Part shown: positions 1-7,676 of the stretch, in pieces
How the letters are laid out: each line of letters opens with the position of its first letter
How positions within the stretch are numbered: position 1 is the stretch's first letter
Assembly: GCA_947455365.1 (NCBI GenBank)
Contig: CANGNU010000019.1
Location: forward strand, 1 to 10,164
DNA length: 10,164 nt
Reading direction: 5' to 3'
Source: Rickettsiales bacterium
GTDB taxonomy: Bacteria; Pseudomonadota; Alphaproteobacteria; Rickettsiales; UBA1997
Notes under the pieces: model-generated
What the model saw: the letters and a program-made list of their open reading frames with translations, nothing else
Told to the model about the DNA's origin: nothing
Databases searched by the model: none
Program-made: the position numbers and the translations under genes

Positions 1-951
1 ATTTCAATGATTTCTGCTAATTTATTTGAAATTCTCGACTGTGTTTTTCGTGCCGTTCGTGAAAATGATAAACCCTTCGGAGGCTTGCAAATGCTGCTTT
101 TCGGTGATTTTCTGCAACTTCCACCTGTTACTCGCTTTGGTGATGAAGAGCAAAGTTTCTGCTTCTCTTCTCATGCCTGGAAAGAACTGGATTTGAAAGT
201 TTTCAATCTGAAAGAAATTTTTCGTCAACATGACCAAAAATTTATTAAAATTCTCAACAATTTGCGCTTTGGCAATTTAGATGAAGATGATGTCGAGCAG
301 CTAAAATTAAGGCTTAAAGCCAATGATGACAATCTTGCAATCAAGCCGACTATTCTTACTAGTCACAATGTAAAAGCGGCGCAAATTAATGAAGTTGAAC
401 TAAAAAATATTCCCCGCGAAGAAAAAGTTTATGCGGCAAAATATTTTGGTGAACCAAATAAAATTGAATTATTGCGCAAAAATTGCTTAGCGGCTGAAGC
501 CTTGAAATTAAAGGTTGGAGCGCAGGTAATGATGATTAAAAACACCTATCAAAAAGAAGGAATTATTAACGGCTCACTTGGTGTTGTAAAAGATTTTTCA
601 CCAAAAAAATATTTTCCTATTGTCGAATTTGCTAATGGAAAAATTCTTACCATTGCCCCTGAAGAATGGCTAATTGAAAGGTTTGACGCCGAATTGAAGC
701 AATCGGTTACTGAAGCTGCCGTCACACAAATTCCACTAATTTTATCTTGGGCAATCACTATTCATAAGGCGCAAGGCTTAACACTTGATAAAATTTCTTG
801 CGATTTATCCAACATTTTTAGCGCTGGGCAAGCTTATGTGGCGCTGTCTCGCGCTCGTTCATTAGATAGCGTTTTTATCACCTCAATTGATTTTAAAAAA
901 ATTTCTGCCAGCTATGAGGCTTCAAAATTTTATCAAGAATTTTCTTTATGA
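1..951 (+). CDS. PIF1/RecD-like superfamily 1B DNA helicase, C-terminal part (5' end outside window)
   Basis: This is the C-terminal two thirds or so of an SF1B helicase of the PIF1 group, an ATP-driven 5'-3' DNA translocase. The frame is open to the window edge: the first six bases encode Ile-Ser directly before the first Met (base 7), giving ISM, which matches the end of the family's DEISM Walker B motif. The true start and the P-loop therefore lie upstream. Numbered from that Met, motif III is GDFLQLPPV (33-41). The SF1B signature SWAITIHKAQGLT (247-259) carries motif V residues, and GQAYVALSRAR (274-284) is motif VI with the arginine finger. These C-terminal motifs are intact, so the enzyme looks functional. 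The stop TGA overlaps the next gene's ATG (ATGA), suggesting translational coupling. In many bacteria such proteins are annotated only as AAA family ATPase or helicase. The family call is firm; the exact cellular role is unknown. Confidence 0.88.
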   Translation: MSMISANLFEILDCVFRAVRENDKPFGGLQMLLFGDFLQLPPVTRFGDEEQSFCFSSHAWKELDLKVFNLKEIFRQHDQKFIKILNNLRFGNLDEDDVEQLKLRLKANDDNLAIKPTILTSHNVKAAQINEVELKNIPREEKVYAAKYFGEPNKIELLRKNCLAAEALKLKVGAQVMMIKNTYQKEGIINGSLGVVKDFSPKKYFPIVEFANGKILTIAPEEWLIERFDAELKQSVTEAAVTQIPLILSWAITIHKAQGLTLDKISCDLSNIFSAGQAYVALSRARSLDSVFITSIDFKKISASYEASKFYQEFSL

Positions 952-1847
952 TAAAATATTTTAGCAAACTTTCTAACAACTCCAAAGCCATATTTTACGC
1001 GGTTCTAACCTGTTTTTTAGTATCAGTTTTAATTGCCATCGTTCGTCATTTATCGGGGCATTTTCACACATTTTTTATTGTGATGATGCGCAATTTTTTT
1101 GCCTTCGCATTCTTCATTCCCTTAATGATAAAAAACCCGCGCCAACTTTTTAAAACACAGAAATTACACCTGCATTTTTTACGCAACATAAATGGCTTAG
1201 CGGCAATGCTGATATGGTTCTACACCATCACACTAATTCCCCTACCCGAGGCCGTTTCCTTCACTTTTATTGTGCCAATTATTACCACTTTAGCGGCAAT
1301 GTTTTTCTTGCGAGAAAAAGTTCACTCTAGGGTTTGGTTAGCTTTGGCTGTAGGGTTCATTGGCATTTTAATTATCATTCGCCCCGGGTTTCATCAGTTT
1401 AAATTGGCTTATCTATTGGCCTTGAGCACTACAGTCTTGTGGTCTATCTCCAATGTTATTGTCAAGATGATGACCGATACTGACAAGCCCGAAACCATCG
1501 TTGTTTACATGTCTTTTATTATGCTAATTCTATCAATTCCGCTAGGAATGACGCGGCTTGCGCCAATGAATCTGCACGATATTTTCTGGCTGGCAATGTT
1601 GGGATTATTTTCAAATTTAGCCCACATGTCAATGTCTACCGCCTACTCTAAGGCCGATTTATCAGTGGTGCAGCCCTTTGATTTTACTCGCTTAATTTTC
1701 ATTTCAATCATTTCTTACTTTGTTTTTGATGAAGTAATTGACTTTTGGTCAGGCATTGGCGCCTTGGTAATATTGGCTGGAACAATTTTGGTTGCGCCTA
1801 AAAAGAAGGCAAAATATGATGCTGGCGCCATAATTGACGAGGTTTAA
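948..1847 (+). CDS. DMT-superfamily permease with two EamA domains
   Basis: This is a 299-residue inner-membrane transporter of the drug/metabolite transporter superfamily. About ten hydrophobic helices can be drawn (roughly 14-32, 40-60, 77-96, 102-121, 127-145, 153-172, 183-202, 212-230, 243-260, 265-283), arranged as two EamA repeats (about 14-145 and 152-283). Typical family features are the conserved Arg in the second helix region (MMRN, 46-49), FLREKV after helix 4 (120-125), with its counterpart VFDEVID (259-265) in the second half, and a basic tail (KKKAK). The length is normal for the family. The ATG sits in an ATGA overlap with the helicase stop, and no ribosome binding site is visible. 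The substrate cannot be read from sequence. Rickettsial relatives include S-adenosylmethionine importers and generic metabolite permeases, so SAM uptake is one possibility, not a conclusion. Confidence 0.9.
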   Translation: MIKYFSKLSNNSKAIFYAVLTCFLVSVLIAIVRHLSGHFHTFFIVMMRNFFAFAFFIPLMIKNPRQLFKTQKLHLHFLRNINGLAAMLIWFYTITLIPLPEAVSFTFIVPIITTLAAMFFLREKVHSRVWLALAVGFIGILIIIRPGFHQFKLAYLLALSTTVLWSISNVIVKMMTDTDKPETIVVYMSFIMLILSIPLGMTRLAPMNLHDIFWLAMLGLFSNLAHMSMSTAYSKADLSVVQPFDFTRLIFISIISYFVFDEVIDFWSGIGALVILAGTILVAPKKKAKYDAGAIIDEV

Positions 1848-1852
1848 TAAGC

Positions 1853-1878
1853 TGTGCAAAATTAAACAATTTTACACA
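1853..1878. promoter_or_regulatory. Imperfect dyad upstream of hemA
   Basis: TGTGCAAAATT and AATTTTACACA form two 11-base arms separated by AAAC. They are inverted complements except for one C/A mismatch. The dyad lies between the permease stop and the hemA start, ending 29 bases before the hemA ATG. No T-run follows it, so an intrinsic terminator is unlikely. An operator for a dimeric regulator of hemA or a weak RNA hairpin are the alternatives. The symmetry is seen in the sequence; the function is guesswork, and AT-rich DNA produces such dyads by chance. Confidence 0.3.
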
Positions 1879-1907
1879 AATACTTTGAAAAAAATTATTC
1901 ATAAAAA

Positions 1908-3086
1908 ATGAATTACAACGAGTTATTTCAAAACTCAATTGACCAACTGAAGCAAGAAAACCGCTATCGCGAATTTATTAATATTTCGCGTTTGAAGGGC
2001 CAATTTCCTTACGCCATCAACAATCGCAACCAGCGCAAAATTATTTTATGGTGCTCAAATGATTACCTTGGCATGGGGCAAAGTGATGACGCAATCAATG
2101 CGGCAATAACCGCACTGCAGCAACATGGCGTTGGTTCGGGCGGCACTCGCAACATTTCTGGCAACAATAATTTAGTGGTAAAATTAGAAGAAAAAATGGC
2201 GCAGCTTCATGACAAAGAAAGTGCTCTGTGCTTTGTCTCGGGCTTCGTGGCAAACGATGCAACAATTCAAGCTTTGGCAAAAATTATTCCCAACTTGGTG
2301 GTTTTTTCTGATGCAAAAAATCATGCTTCAATAATTGCAGGCATTAGAAACAGCAAGCTAGAGAAGTTTATTTTTCGCCATAATGACATGACGCATTTAG
2401 AAGAATTGCTGCAAAAAATTTCTTACGAAAAACCAAAAATTATCATCTTCGAGTCAGTCTATTCAATGGACGGCGACTTTGGTAAAATTGACGAAATTGC
2501 CGCGCTTTCTAAAAAATATAACGCTTTAACTTTTATTGATGAAGTTCATGCTGTAGGCCTTTATGGCAAGACTGGCGCGGGTTTGTGTGAAGAATTAAAC
2601 ATGAATAACAACATTGACATTATACAAGGAACCTTTGCCAAAGCTTACGGCTGCATAGGTGGCTACATTTCTGCTTCACAAAAAATTGTTGATGCGGTGC
2701 GCTTAAATTCTGCTGGATTCATTTTTACAACATCGCTTCCGCCCTCTATTTGCGCGGCTATAATGGCAAATGTTGAGCAACTAAAAAATAGCTCTGACGA
2801 AAGAAAAATTCAGCGTGAAAAAGTTGCATTACTAAAAAATGAATTACAAAAAGCGGAAATTAAAATTGTTGAGAACCGCTCGCACATTGTCTCTATTGTA
2901 ATTGGCAATGCTAAAAAGGCAGAAGAAATTTCGGCAAAATTATTGAATGAATTTGATATTTATGCGCAACACATAAATTATCCAACGGTTGCTAAGGGTG
3001 ATGAGCGCTTACGCATTACGGTTACGCCGCTGCATAGTGATGAGATGATTTTTGGCTTGGTTAATGCTTTGAAGAAAATTCTTTAG
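1908..3086 (+). CDS. hemA: 5-aminolevulinate synthase
   Basis: This PLP enzyme of the alpha-oxoamine synthase family condenses glycine with succinyl-CoA to 5-aminolevulinate, the first committed step of heme synthesis by the C4 route. Its 392 residues are close to the usual ~400 for alphaproteobacterial HemA. The N-terminus (RYREF near 20, WCSNDYLGMG near 48-57) follows the bacterial ALAS pattern rather than that of KBL or BioF. GSGGTRNISG (about 76-85) is the glycine/phosphate-binding loop, FIDEVHAVGLYG contains the PLP-contacting Asp211 and His214, and GTFAKAYGCIGGY carries the Schiff-base lysine, Lys245. The Thr in GGTRN is the residue that sets glycine specificity in ALAS. The ATG was chosen because the family N-terminus begins here. 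Sixty bases separate it from the upstream permease, and these hold the dyad listed separately. The enzyme appears complete and active. Confidence 0.96.
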   Translation: MNYNELFQNSIDQLKQENRYREFINISRLKGQFPYAINNRNQRKIILWCSNDYLGMGQSDDAINAAITALQQHGVGSGGTRNISGNNNLVVKLEEKMAQLHDKESALCFVSGFVANDATIQALAKIIPNLVVFSDAKNHASIIAGIRNSKLEKFIFRHNDMTHLEELLQKISYEKPKIIIFESVYSMDGDFGKIDEIAALSKKYNALTFIDEVHAVGLYGKTGAGLCEELNMNNNIDIIQGTFAKAYGCIGGYISASQKIVDAVRLNSAGFIFTTSLPPSICAAIMANVEQLKNSSDERKIQREKVALLKNELQKAEIKIVENRSHIVSIVIGNAKKAEEISAKLLNEFDIYAQHINYPTVAKGDERLRITVTPLHSDEMIFGLVNALKKIL

Positions 3087-3163
3087 ATTTCTACTTTCGC
3101 AGGAATGGCAAGGGTCAGAAAAGCAAGAATTAAAATAAATTCTAAAAACTTATTTACCCTTAC

Positions 3164-3628
3164 TTAAATCTCTTTCACCAAATCAATAAAATCACGCAAA
3201 ATTACACTAGCCGCAATATCGTCAAAATGTTTTTGTTTTTTGCGCGAATCTAAACTAAGAGAAATCTCCTTCGCTTCAAAGCTGGTCAGCCTTTCATCGG
3301 CAAAGAAAATTGGCACTGCGCCACCAAGAAATTTATCAAGTTCGTCAGCAAATTTAGTGGTGAAGCGCGACATTTCATTCAATGTGCCGTCCATATTAAT
3401 TGGAAAACCCATGACAATTGCGACAATTTTTTCTTCAAGAATAATTTTTTGAATTTTGGCAAAATCTTTGTCATTGCTTTGTCTGGCAATAATTTCTTTT
3501 GGCGTAGTTAAAAAACGCAATTCATCGCAAGAAGCAATGCCAACGCGCTTGGTGCCCACATCAATGCCCAGCATTTTGCCTTGACTTGGTGCAGTTTGAT
3601 GAAATAATGTGTGATCTTTTATAATCAT
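3164..3628 (-). CDS. ruvX: RuvX/YqgF-type RNase H-fold nuclease (16S rRNA processing)
   Basis: This is a 154-residue member of the YqgF/RuvX family, a Holliday-junction-resolvase-like RNase H fold implicated in maturation of the 16S rRNA 5' end. Recognisable motifs are GIDVGTKRVGIA (21-32, with first acidic residue Asp23), GFPINMDGT (74-82), the ADERLTS segment (110-116, Glu112) and FDDIAAS (135-141, Asp136/Asp137). All the acidic residues expected in the active site are present. The extra ~20 residues before the first strand, ending in GKML, resemble the usual N-terminal extension of alphaproteobacterial homologues, which supports this ATG. The gene is convergent with hemA (77-base gap) and divergent from gatC (37-base gap). 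No ribosome binding site is apparent. Confidence 0.95.
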   Translation of the reverse strand: MIIKDHTLFHQTAPSQGKMLGIDVGTKRVGIASCDELRFLTTPKEIIARQSNDKDFAKIQKIILEEKIVAIVMGFPINMDGTLNEMSRFTTKFADELDKFLGGAVPIFFADERLTSFEAKEISLSLDSRKKQKHFDDIAASVILRDFIDLVKEI

Positions 3629-3637
3629 TTTTTGCAG

Positions 3638-3653
3638 AAAAAATTAATTTTTT
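3638..3653. other. Perfect A/T palindrome in the ruvX-gatC divergent gap
   Basis: A 16-base perfectly symmetric run, six A, TTAA, six T, sits in the 37-base space between the divergent ruvX and gatC starts. It is an A-tract that would bend or open easily, and it is the only structured element in the gap. I could not place a convincing -35/-10 pair on either strand, so it is reported as an element of the shared control region only. Chance occurrence in AT-rich DNA is quite possible. Confidence 0.3.
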
Positions 3654-3665
3654 TACAACTAAACC

Positions 3666-3956
3666 ATGTCACAAATTACAACGCAAGATATCAAAAAAAT
3701 TGCCAAATTAGCAAGAATTGAAGTAAGCGAAGAATCTTGCGCCATTCTTAAAACTCAAGTTGAAGCTACAATTTCATGGACTGAGCAACTTAGCCAAGTT
3801 AATACTGACGGCGTAGAATTGCTGACTAATGTACATCACAGCTTGCTGACCATGACCCCCGATGTAATCGCTGATGGCAACATTGCCGACGACATTTTGC
3901 GCAACGCCACCAACGCCAAATATAATTATTTTTCGGTTCCTAAAGTAATAGAATAA
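3666..3956 (+). CDS. gatC: Asp-tRNA(Asn)/Glu-tRNA(Gln) amidotransferase subunit C
   Basis: GatC is the small subunit that wraps around and stabilises the GatA-GatB complex. The complex converts misacylated Glu-tRNA(Gln) or Asp-tRNA(Asn) to the correct amidated forms in the cytoplasm. The 96 residues match the family length. Diagnostic features are the N-terminal helix IKKIAKLARIEV (9-20), the central helix with ISWTEQL (36-42), the linker with TPDV (64-67), the DDILRNAT segment (75-82) and the family-typical C-terminus FSVPKVIE (89-96). The usual partner gatA does not follow; hdaA starts 5 bases after the stop, so the two are probably co-transcribed. gatA and gatB must be elsewhere in the genome. 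Confidence 0.95.
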   Translation: MSQITTQDIKKIAKLARIEVSEESCAILKTQVEATISWTEQLSQVNTDGVELLTNVHHSLLTMTPDVIADGNIADDILRNATNAKYNYFSVPKVIE

Positions 3957-3961
3957 ATCAA

Positions 3962-4630
3962 GTGAGCCAAACACAATTAATTTTTGACTTTCTCGCAACG
4001 CCTACAGCCAATAATAAATTCTGTGCCGATAACTTTCTTCTTGCTGAAGAAAACAAAGCTGCGCGCACTTTTCTTGAAAAATTTTTCCAACAAACTTCAC
4101 CGCTTCCATCGGCTATTTTAAAGGGCGAACGCGCCTCGGGCAAAAGTCATTTGCTACATATTTTTGCCAAGAAATTTTCGGCAACTTTTTTACAACAAGA
4201 AAATTTTGACAATGCAAATTTTTTTCACGAAAAAGAGTTTTATATTCTAGAAAATATCAATGAAATAACCAACGAAGAAACCCTGCTCCACATAATAAAT
4301 TCGGCAGCAGAAGCCAAGGCGTTCTTAATTTTAAGCGCAACTGACATTACTTGCTTTTCGTTAAAAGATTTAGTCTCGCGCTTGAAAAATATTTTTACAG
4401 TAGAGATAAAAAAACCCTCAACAGAATTTATAAAATTACTGCTTGCACAAGGCCTTGCGCAGCGACAATTAAAAATTAGCGACGAAGTAATTGAGTTTTT
4501 GTCAATAAGGCTGCGGCCAAGCTATTCAACGCTGCAAGATAGTTTGAAGATGATTGAATTTTCTTGCCATGAAAATAAAAAAAGCTTTACTTTGACTGAG
4601 GCGAGAAAATTAATCGCTGCTACGCTTTAG
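3962..4630 (+). CDS. hdaA: HdaA/DnaA-like AAA+ regulator of replication initiation
   Basis: This 222-residue AAA+ protein has the DnaA ATPase core and no C-terminal DNA-binding domain, as in Hda/HdaA. With the DNA-loaded sliding clamp, that family stimulates ATP hydrolysis by DnaA and so prevents over-initiation. The N-terminus contains QLIFDF (5-10), which fits the clamp-binding motif found at this place in Hda proteins. GERASGKS (55-62) is the P-loop, YILENINEI (94-102) occupies Walker B in degenerate form (Glu-Asn rather than Asp-Asp), LSAT (124-127) is the sensor I region, DLVSRL contains the putative arginine finger Arg140, and RLRPSYSTL (183-191) fits sensor II. The start is GTG, chosen because it places the clamp motif at the extreme N-terminus and lies 5 bases after gatC. 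The 3' end overlaps the convergent virB6-like gene by 11 bases. A plain DnaA-family ATPase annotation would be the cautious alternative. Confidence 0.88.
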   Translation: MSQTQLIFDFLATPTANNKFCADNFLLAEENKAARTFLEKFFQQTSPLPSAILKGERASGKSHLLHIFAKKFSATFLQQENFDNANFFHEKEFYILENINEITNEETLLHIINSAAEAKAFLILSATDITCFSLKDLVSRLKNIFTVEIKKPSTEFIKLLLAQGLAQRQLKISDEVIEFLSIRLRPSYSTLQDSLKMIEFSCHENKKSFTLTEARKLIAATL

Positions 4631-7600
4631 GCGGTTCGGCTGGCTTGCTAGAGCTGCTATCAGAAGATTCAGTTTTGCTAGAGCCAGCTGCAGAATCTTC
4701 GGTTTTAGTAGCGCCACCACCACCAGCTTCAACCCTAGCTGCACCAGAAGCCTCTTTTGGCGCAGATGCAACAGATTTTCCACGATTAGCAACTCCCGAA
4801 ACAAAGCCTTTCACTGCAGCACCACCTCTAGCTGCAACACCAGCGCCTTTTCTCGCAAGACCCATACCACGCTTCTGAACTCCTCGCGCCACACCAAAGG
4901 CCTTGGAAGCCATGGCCATGGCCGATGGCGATTTTGAATCTAATTGTGATCCTCCAACCAACTCTGATGCCAGCGTAGAAATTTTATCAATAAATTGCGC
5001 AAAAATAAACATGATGAAAGCTGCTTTTATAATAGTGTTCAGCTTGTCTTGATTCATGTTAGCAAGCAGCGGCAGGCCAATGCCAATAATTTCAAGGCCA
5101 GTATAAGTTTTAATATCGGCAACGCCAAAAATGCAGTAAATGCTGGTATTGTTGGCATCGGGCGCATTGCAAGAAATTGTTTTTGGCACGCTGCGACCGT
5201 CACCCCTAAAGGTTGCAGAGCCCATCATCAGTTGATCGAACAGCCCGACATAAATTCCCAGATAGGCGAATAATATTACAGGCTGTAGCGCCATGCCAAG
5301 AATTTGCTTCCACCAGCCATCAAAAATTCCCTTGGTGCGCTCAAACATTGCCAGCGTAATAGTAATGGGCGAAACATAGATGAGAATAATAATGGCCACC
5401 GTCGCCATTAAGAAAATATGCATTGCACGCATTACAACCGAAAGCATGAAGAAAGCAAACATGAAGGTGCCAATTAAGAATATAATTCCCAATCCGCCAG
5501 TTAAAAACCCTGCCAAAATCATCTTGACTAAATTTGGAACGGAGAGATCGGGGCCAAAGCCCAAAGCTCTTGCCAGTTTGCAATCAAGCGTGTCCCAAAT
5601 TTTAATATATTCTCTTCCCGGTGGGTAAGATGGATTATTGTATTTTGTTTCAAGGTCAGTGTCAGCATAGTTATATTTAGGAAACTGACAGCCATCAAGA
5701 TGTGCTGGGTCTGTGCTATAATCAAGCCGCATCATAATGTCAGAGAGGTCATTTGAGCTGCTTAAAATGCCATCAACAAAGCCGTGCTGCCAGCCGTCAC
5801 CTGCTGCAAAAAACATTACGAGAGCAATTTTTAAAACATAAGTAAGAATTTTCTTTTTACCAACAGGCTCTCCACCCAATAACACCATAGCCCCAAACAA
5901 AGTAATAGAAATTGTCAGGGCAATTTTAATAATGGTTTGCAAATTATCTTGTAATCTGCCAAAAAACGATGGTGTAGTAAGAGGGTTATCTTTTTGATAG
6001 CTGTAATGTCCACTGGCGCAAATGTTATTGTTAGGGAATTCATCAGGATTTTGGCATTTTGTATCTCCCGCTTTATTCAATAACATATTCTGCAAACTTT
6101 CTTTAAAACATTGCACTAATGGCGAAGAGAATCCGCGATTATTGATTGGCGCTAAATCGGCACTATAAGCATAAACATTTTGACTATCACCAACAAGATT
6201 TTTACAAGCCGTTGAAATATAAGCGCCTTCTAAACTACTAATGCGAACATAAGGCGGTACCGGAACTTTGGCACAATGCTTGTTTAACTGGCAGAAATTT
6301 TCAAGATCGGTTGAGGGAGATTGATCGGGGTTAATCTTATGTCTTGCAACTTCTGTACCGCCACCAAGCAAGTGATTATAAGGGCAAACCGAATAAGTTT
6401 TAGCGCAAAGTAAATTTGGGTTAACATGTGAATAATAGGTTTGGAATTGCACCGAATTAACCGTGCATTTGCTGGCCCCTTTGCAAAATTCATGCTGATA
6501 AGAATTGCCCTCACTAGCCTCACCCAAGCCAGCGACATATCTGTTTTCAATGCACATTGTTCCTTGGCTTCTGGCTTTACAACAATCATAGGCTGCCTGC
6601 ACGGTTGGATCAGTGGCTGCGGCCAAAATAAAGCGCTGACAGGCATAATTGGCGGCAACCCCCGGCCCTTTCATATAGTATCTCTGCCTAATGGAATCAT
6701 AGCCTAGCGAGCTTTTCTTTTTTGCGCCATTCCACGAAGCTGGATTGAAGCAAGCGTCAGAACTAGTATCTTCAAATTCTACGCCGTCATATAAATATTC
6801 GCGGTAATATTTATTTTGAATCGTAACAGAAAAAGGATCGCAAGAAACATAGCCAGAACCAGCCTTGATAGCACAACCAGAGTCTGCGACATAACCACAA
6901 GAATTGGAATTGTTGATAAAAATCTCTTCAACGCATCTTTGGTGTGAACCGCTATATTTACCATAACGCCATCTTGCCGAAAAATATTCAGGCTGATAAA
7001 CAAACACCTCTTCTCCGTTGTCATCAACCTTGCCCCAAACATTCCAATCGTGGCCACAAATTCTGCCGCTGTCATAAGAACCTTTGGCGGTGGTATAAAT
7101 GCCATTTAGCACTGCAATTGCAGCTCCAACCGCAGTGCCGTAAGCAGCAACGCCAGCACAACATTTAATGGCGTCGCCTTGGGCAGCAGTATAGGCGGCA
7201 GAAGTTCCGGGCAACCCTGCTGAATAAAATAGTGTATCGGCAACAAATGCAGGACAAAGATATCCACTACGATAAACCAATTTATAAGCAACATTGGGCG
7301 TAACCGACGGAATATCTGGCAAAGGGTCACCAGCTTCGTCGGCAGCCATGCGCGAAGTTCCCTGCACATTGCCGGGAGTGGCTTTGCACATTAATCTTTT
7401 TACAATTTGTCCAGCCAACATCATTGATAAGCCAGCGCCCGCCATAAAACCAATACAGGTGGGATTATCAAGCTGCCATTCAACATCTTTGTTGTCGGTC
7501 AATGGATCAAAATCAAAGCTTCCCGTTTCGCACATGCTGCGACTGGGGTTCCAATTAACTCCGCTACGCACATCGGTATAAATTGCATAGCTCGATTCAA

Positions 7601-7676
7601 CGCTCAAAAAACATGACGCAACAAAAAACGCCATCAAGAAAAGCGCCAGTTGTTGTTTGAAAAAATTACGCCACAT
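4620..7676 (-). CDS. Giant VirB6/TrbL-family type IV secretion protein (RvhB6-like)
   Basis: This 1018-residue protein has a VirB6/TrbL core, the polytopic inner-membrane channel component of type IV secretion systems. Residues 1-31 are a signal sequence; VASC (19-22) fits a lipobox and SYA (29-31) a signal peptidase I site. Residues ~32-575 form a large ectodomain with 26 cysteines (including CC at 172-173 and 365-366). Hydrophobic helices follow at about 581-602, 610-626, 716-745, 750-778, 791-813 and 880-897. Conserved-looking tryptophans occur in KIWDTLDC (692-699) and GWWKQILG (787-794). Four more cysteines (663, 699, 836, 848) lie in loops. The tail (910-1018) is low complexity: first basic Ala/Gly-rich, then Ser/Glu-rich. 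Such N- and C-terminal extensions are a hallmark of Rickettsiales VirB6 paralogues; classical VirB6 is about 300 residues. The ATG lies inside the end of hisG (11-base overlap). No other vir gene is in the window. Which paralogue this is cannot be decided here. Confidence 0.9.
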   Translation of the reverse strand: MWRNFFKQQLALFLMAFFVASCFLSVESSYAIYTDVRSGVNWNPSRSMCETGSFDFDPLTDNKDVEWQLDNPTCIGFMAGAGLSMMLAGQIVKRLMCKATPGNVQGTSRMAADEAGDPLPDIPSVTPNVAYKLVYRSGYLCPAFVADTLFYSAGLPGTSAAYTAAQGDAIKCCAGVAAYGTAVGAAIAVLNGIYTTAKGSYDSGRICGHDWNVWGKVDDNGEEVFVYQPEYFSARWRYGKYSGSHQRCVEEIFINNSNSCGYVADSGCAIKAGSGYVSCDPFSVTIQNKYYREYLYDGVEFEDTSSDACFNPASWNGAKKKSSLGYDSIRQRYYMKGPGVAANYACQRFILAAATDPTVQAAYDCCKARSQGTMCIENRYVAGLGEASEGNSYQHEFCKGASKCTVNSVQFQTYYSHVNPNLLCAKTYSVCPYNHLLGGGTEVARHKINPDQSPSTDLENFCQLNKHCAKVPVPPYVRISSLEGAYISTACKNLVGDSQNVYAYSADLAPINNRGFSSPLVQCFKESLQNMLLNKAGDTKCQNPDEFPNNNICASGHYSYQKDNPLTTPSFFGRLQDNLQTIIKIALTISITLFGAMVLLGGEPVGKKKILTYVLKIALVMFFAAGDGWQHGFVDGILSSSNDLSDIMMRLDYSTDPAHLDGCQFPKYNYADTDLETKYNNPSYPPGREYIKIWDTLDCKLARALGFGPDLSVPNLVKMILAGFLTGGLGIIFLIGTFMFAFFMLSVVMRAMHIFLMATVAIIILIYVSPITITLAMFERTKGIFDGWWKQILGMALQPVILFAYLGIYVGLFDQLMMGSATFRGDGRSVPKTISCNAPDANNTSIYCIFGVADIKTYTGLEIIGIGLPLLANMNQDKLNTIIKAAFIMFIFAQFIDKISTLASELVGGSQLDSKSPSAMAMASKAFGVARGVQKRGMGLARKGAGVAARGGAAVKGFVSGVANRGKSVASAPKEASGAARVEAGGGGATKTEDSAAGSSKTESSDSSSSKPAEPPKA

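Noticed and set aside
3126..3143. Small inverted repeat AGAATT...AATTCT between hemA and ruvX as a terminator
   Set aside because: The stem is only six pairs, mostly A/T, and is not followed by a clear T-run in either direction. It is too weak to call a terminator.
4671..4800. Repeated codons in the virB6-like tail as a DNA repeat or mobile element remnant
   Set aside because: The pattern is amino-acid bias (Ser, Ala, Gly, Glu) with varied codons, without direct repeats of fixed unit length.
4645..4878. Plus-strand open frame of 77 codons opposite the VirB6-like tail
   Set aside because: It is the complement of the low-complexity Ala/Gly/Ser tail; the Ala/Pro-rich product mirrors the repetitive codons, with no family resemblance or start signal.
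6284..6658. Minus-strand open frame of 124 codons inside the virB6-like gene
   Set aside because: It lies in another frame of the same strand as a 1018-codon gene with clear domains and looks like an out-of-frame artefact.
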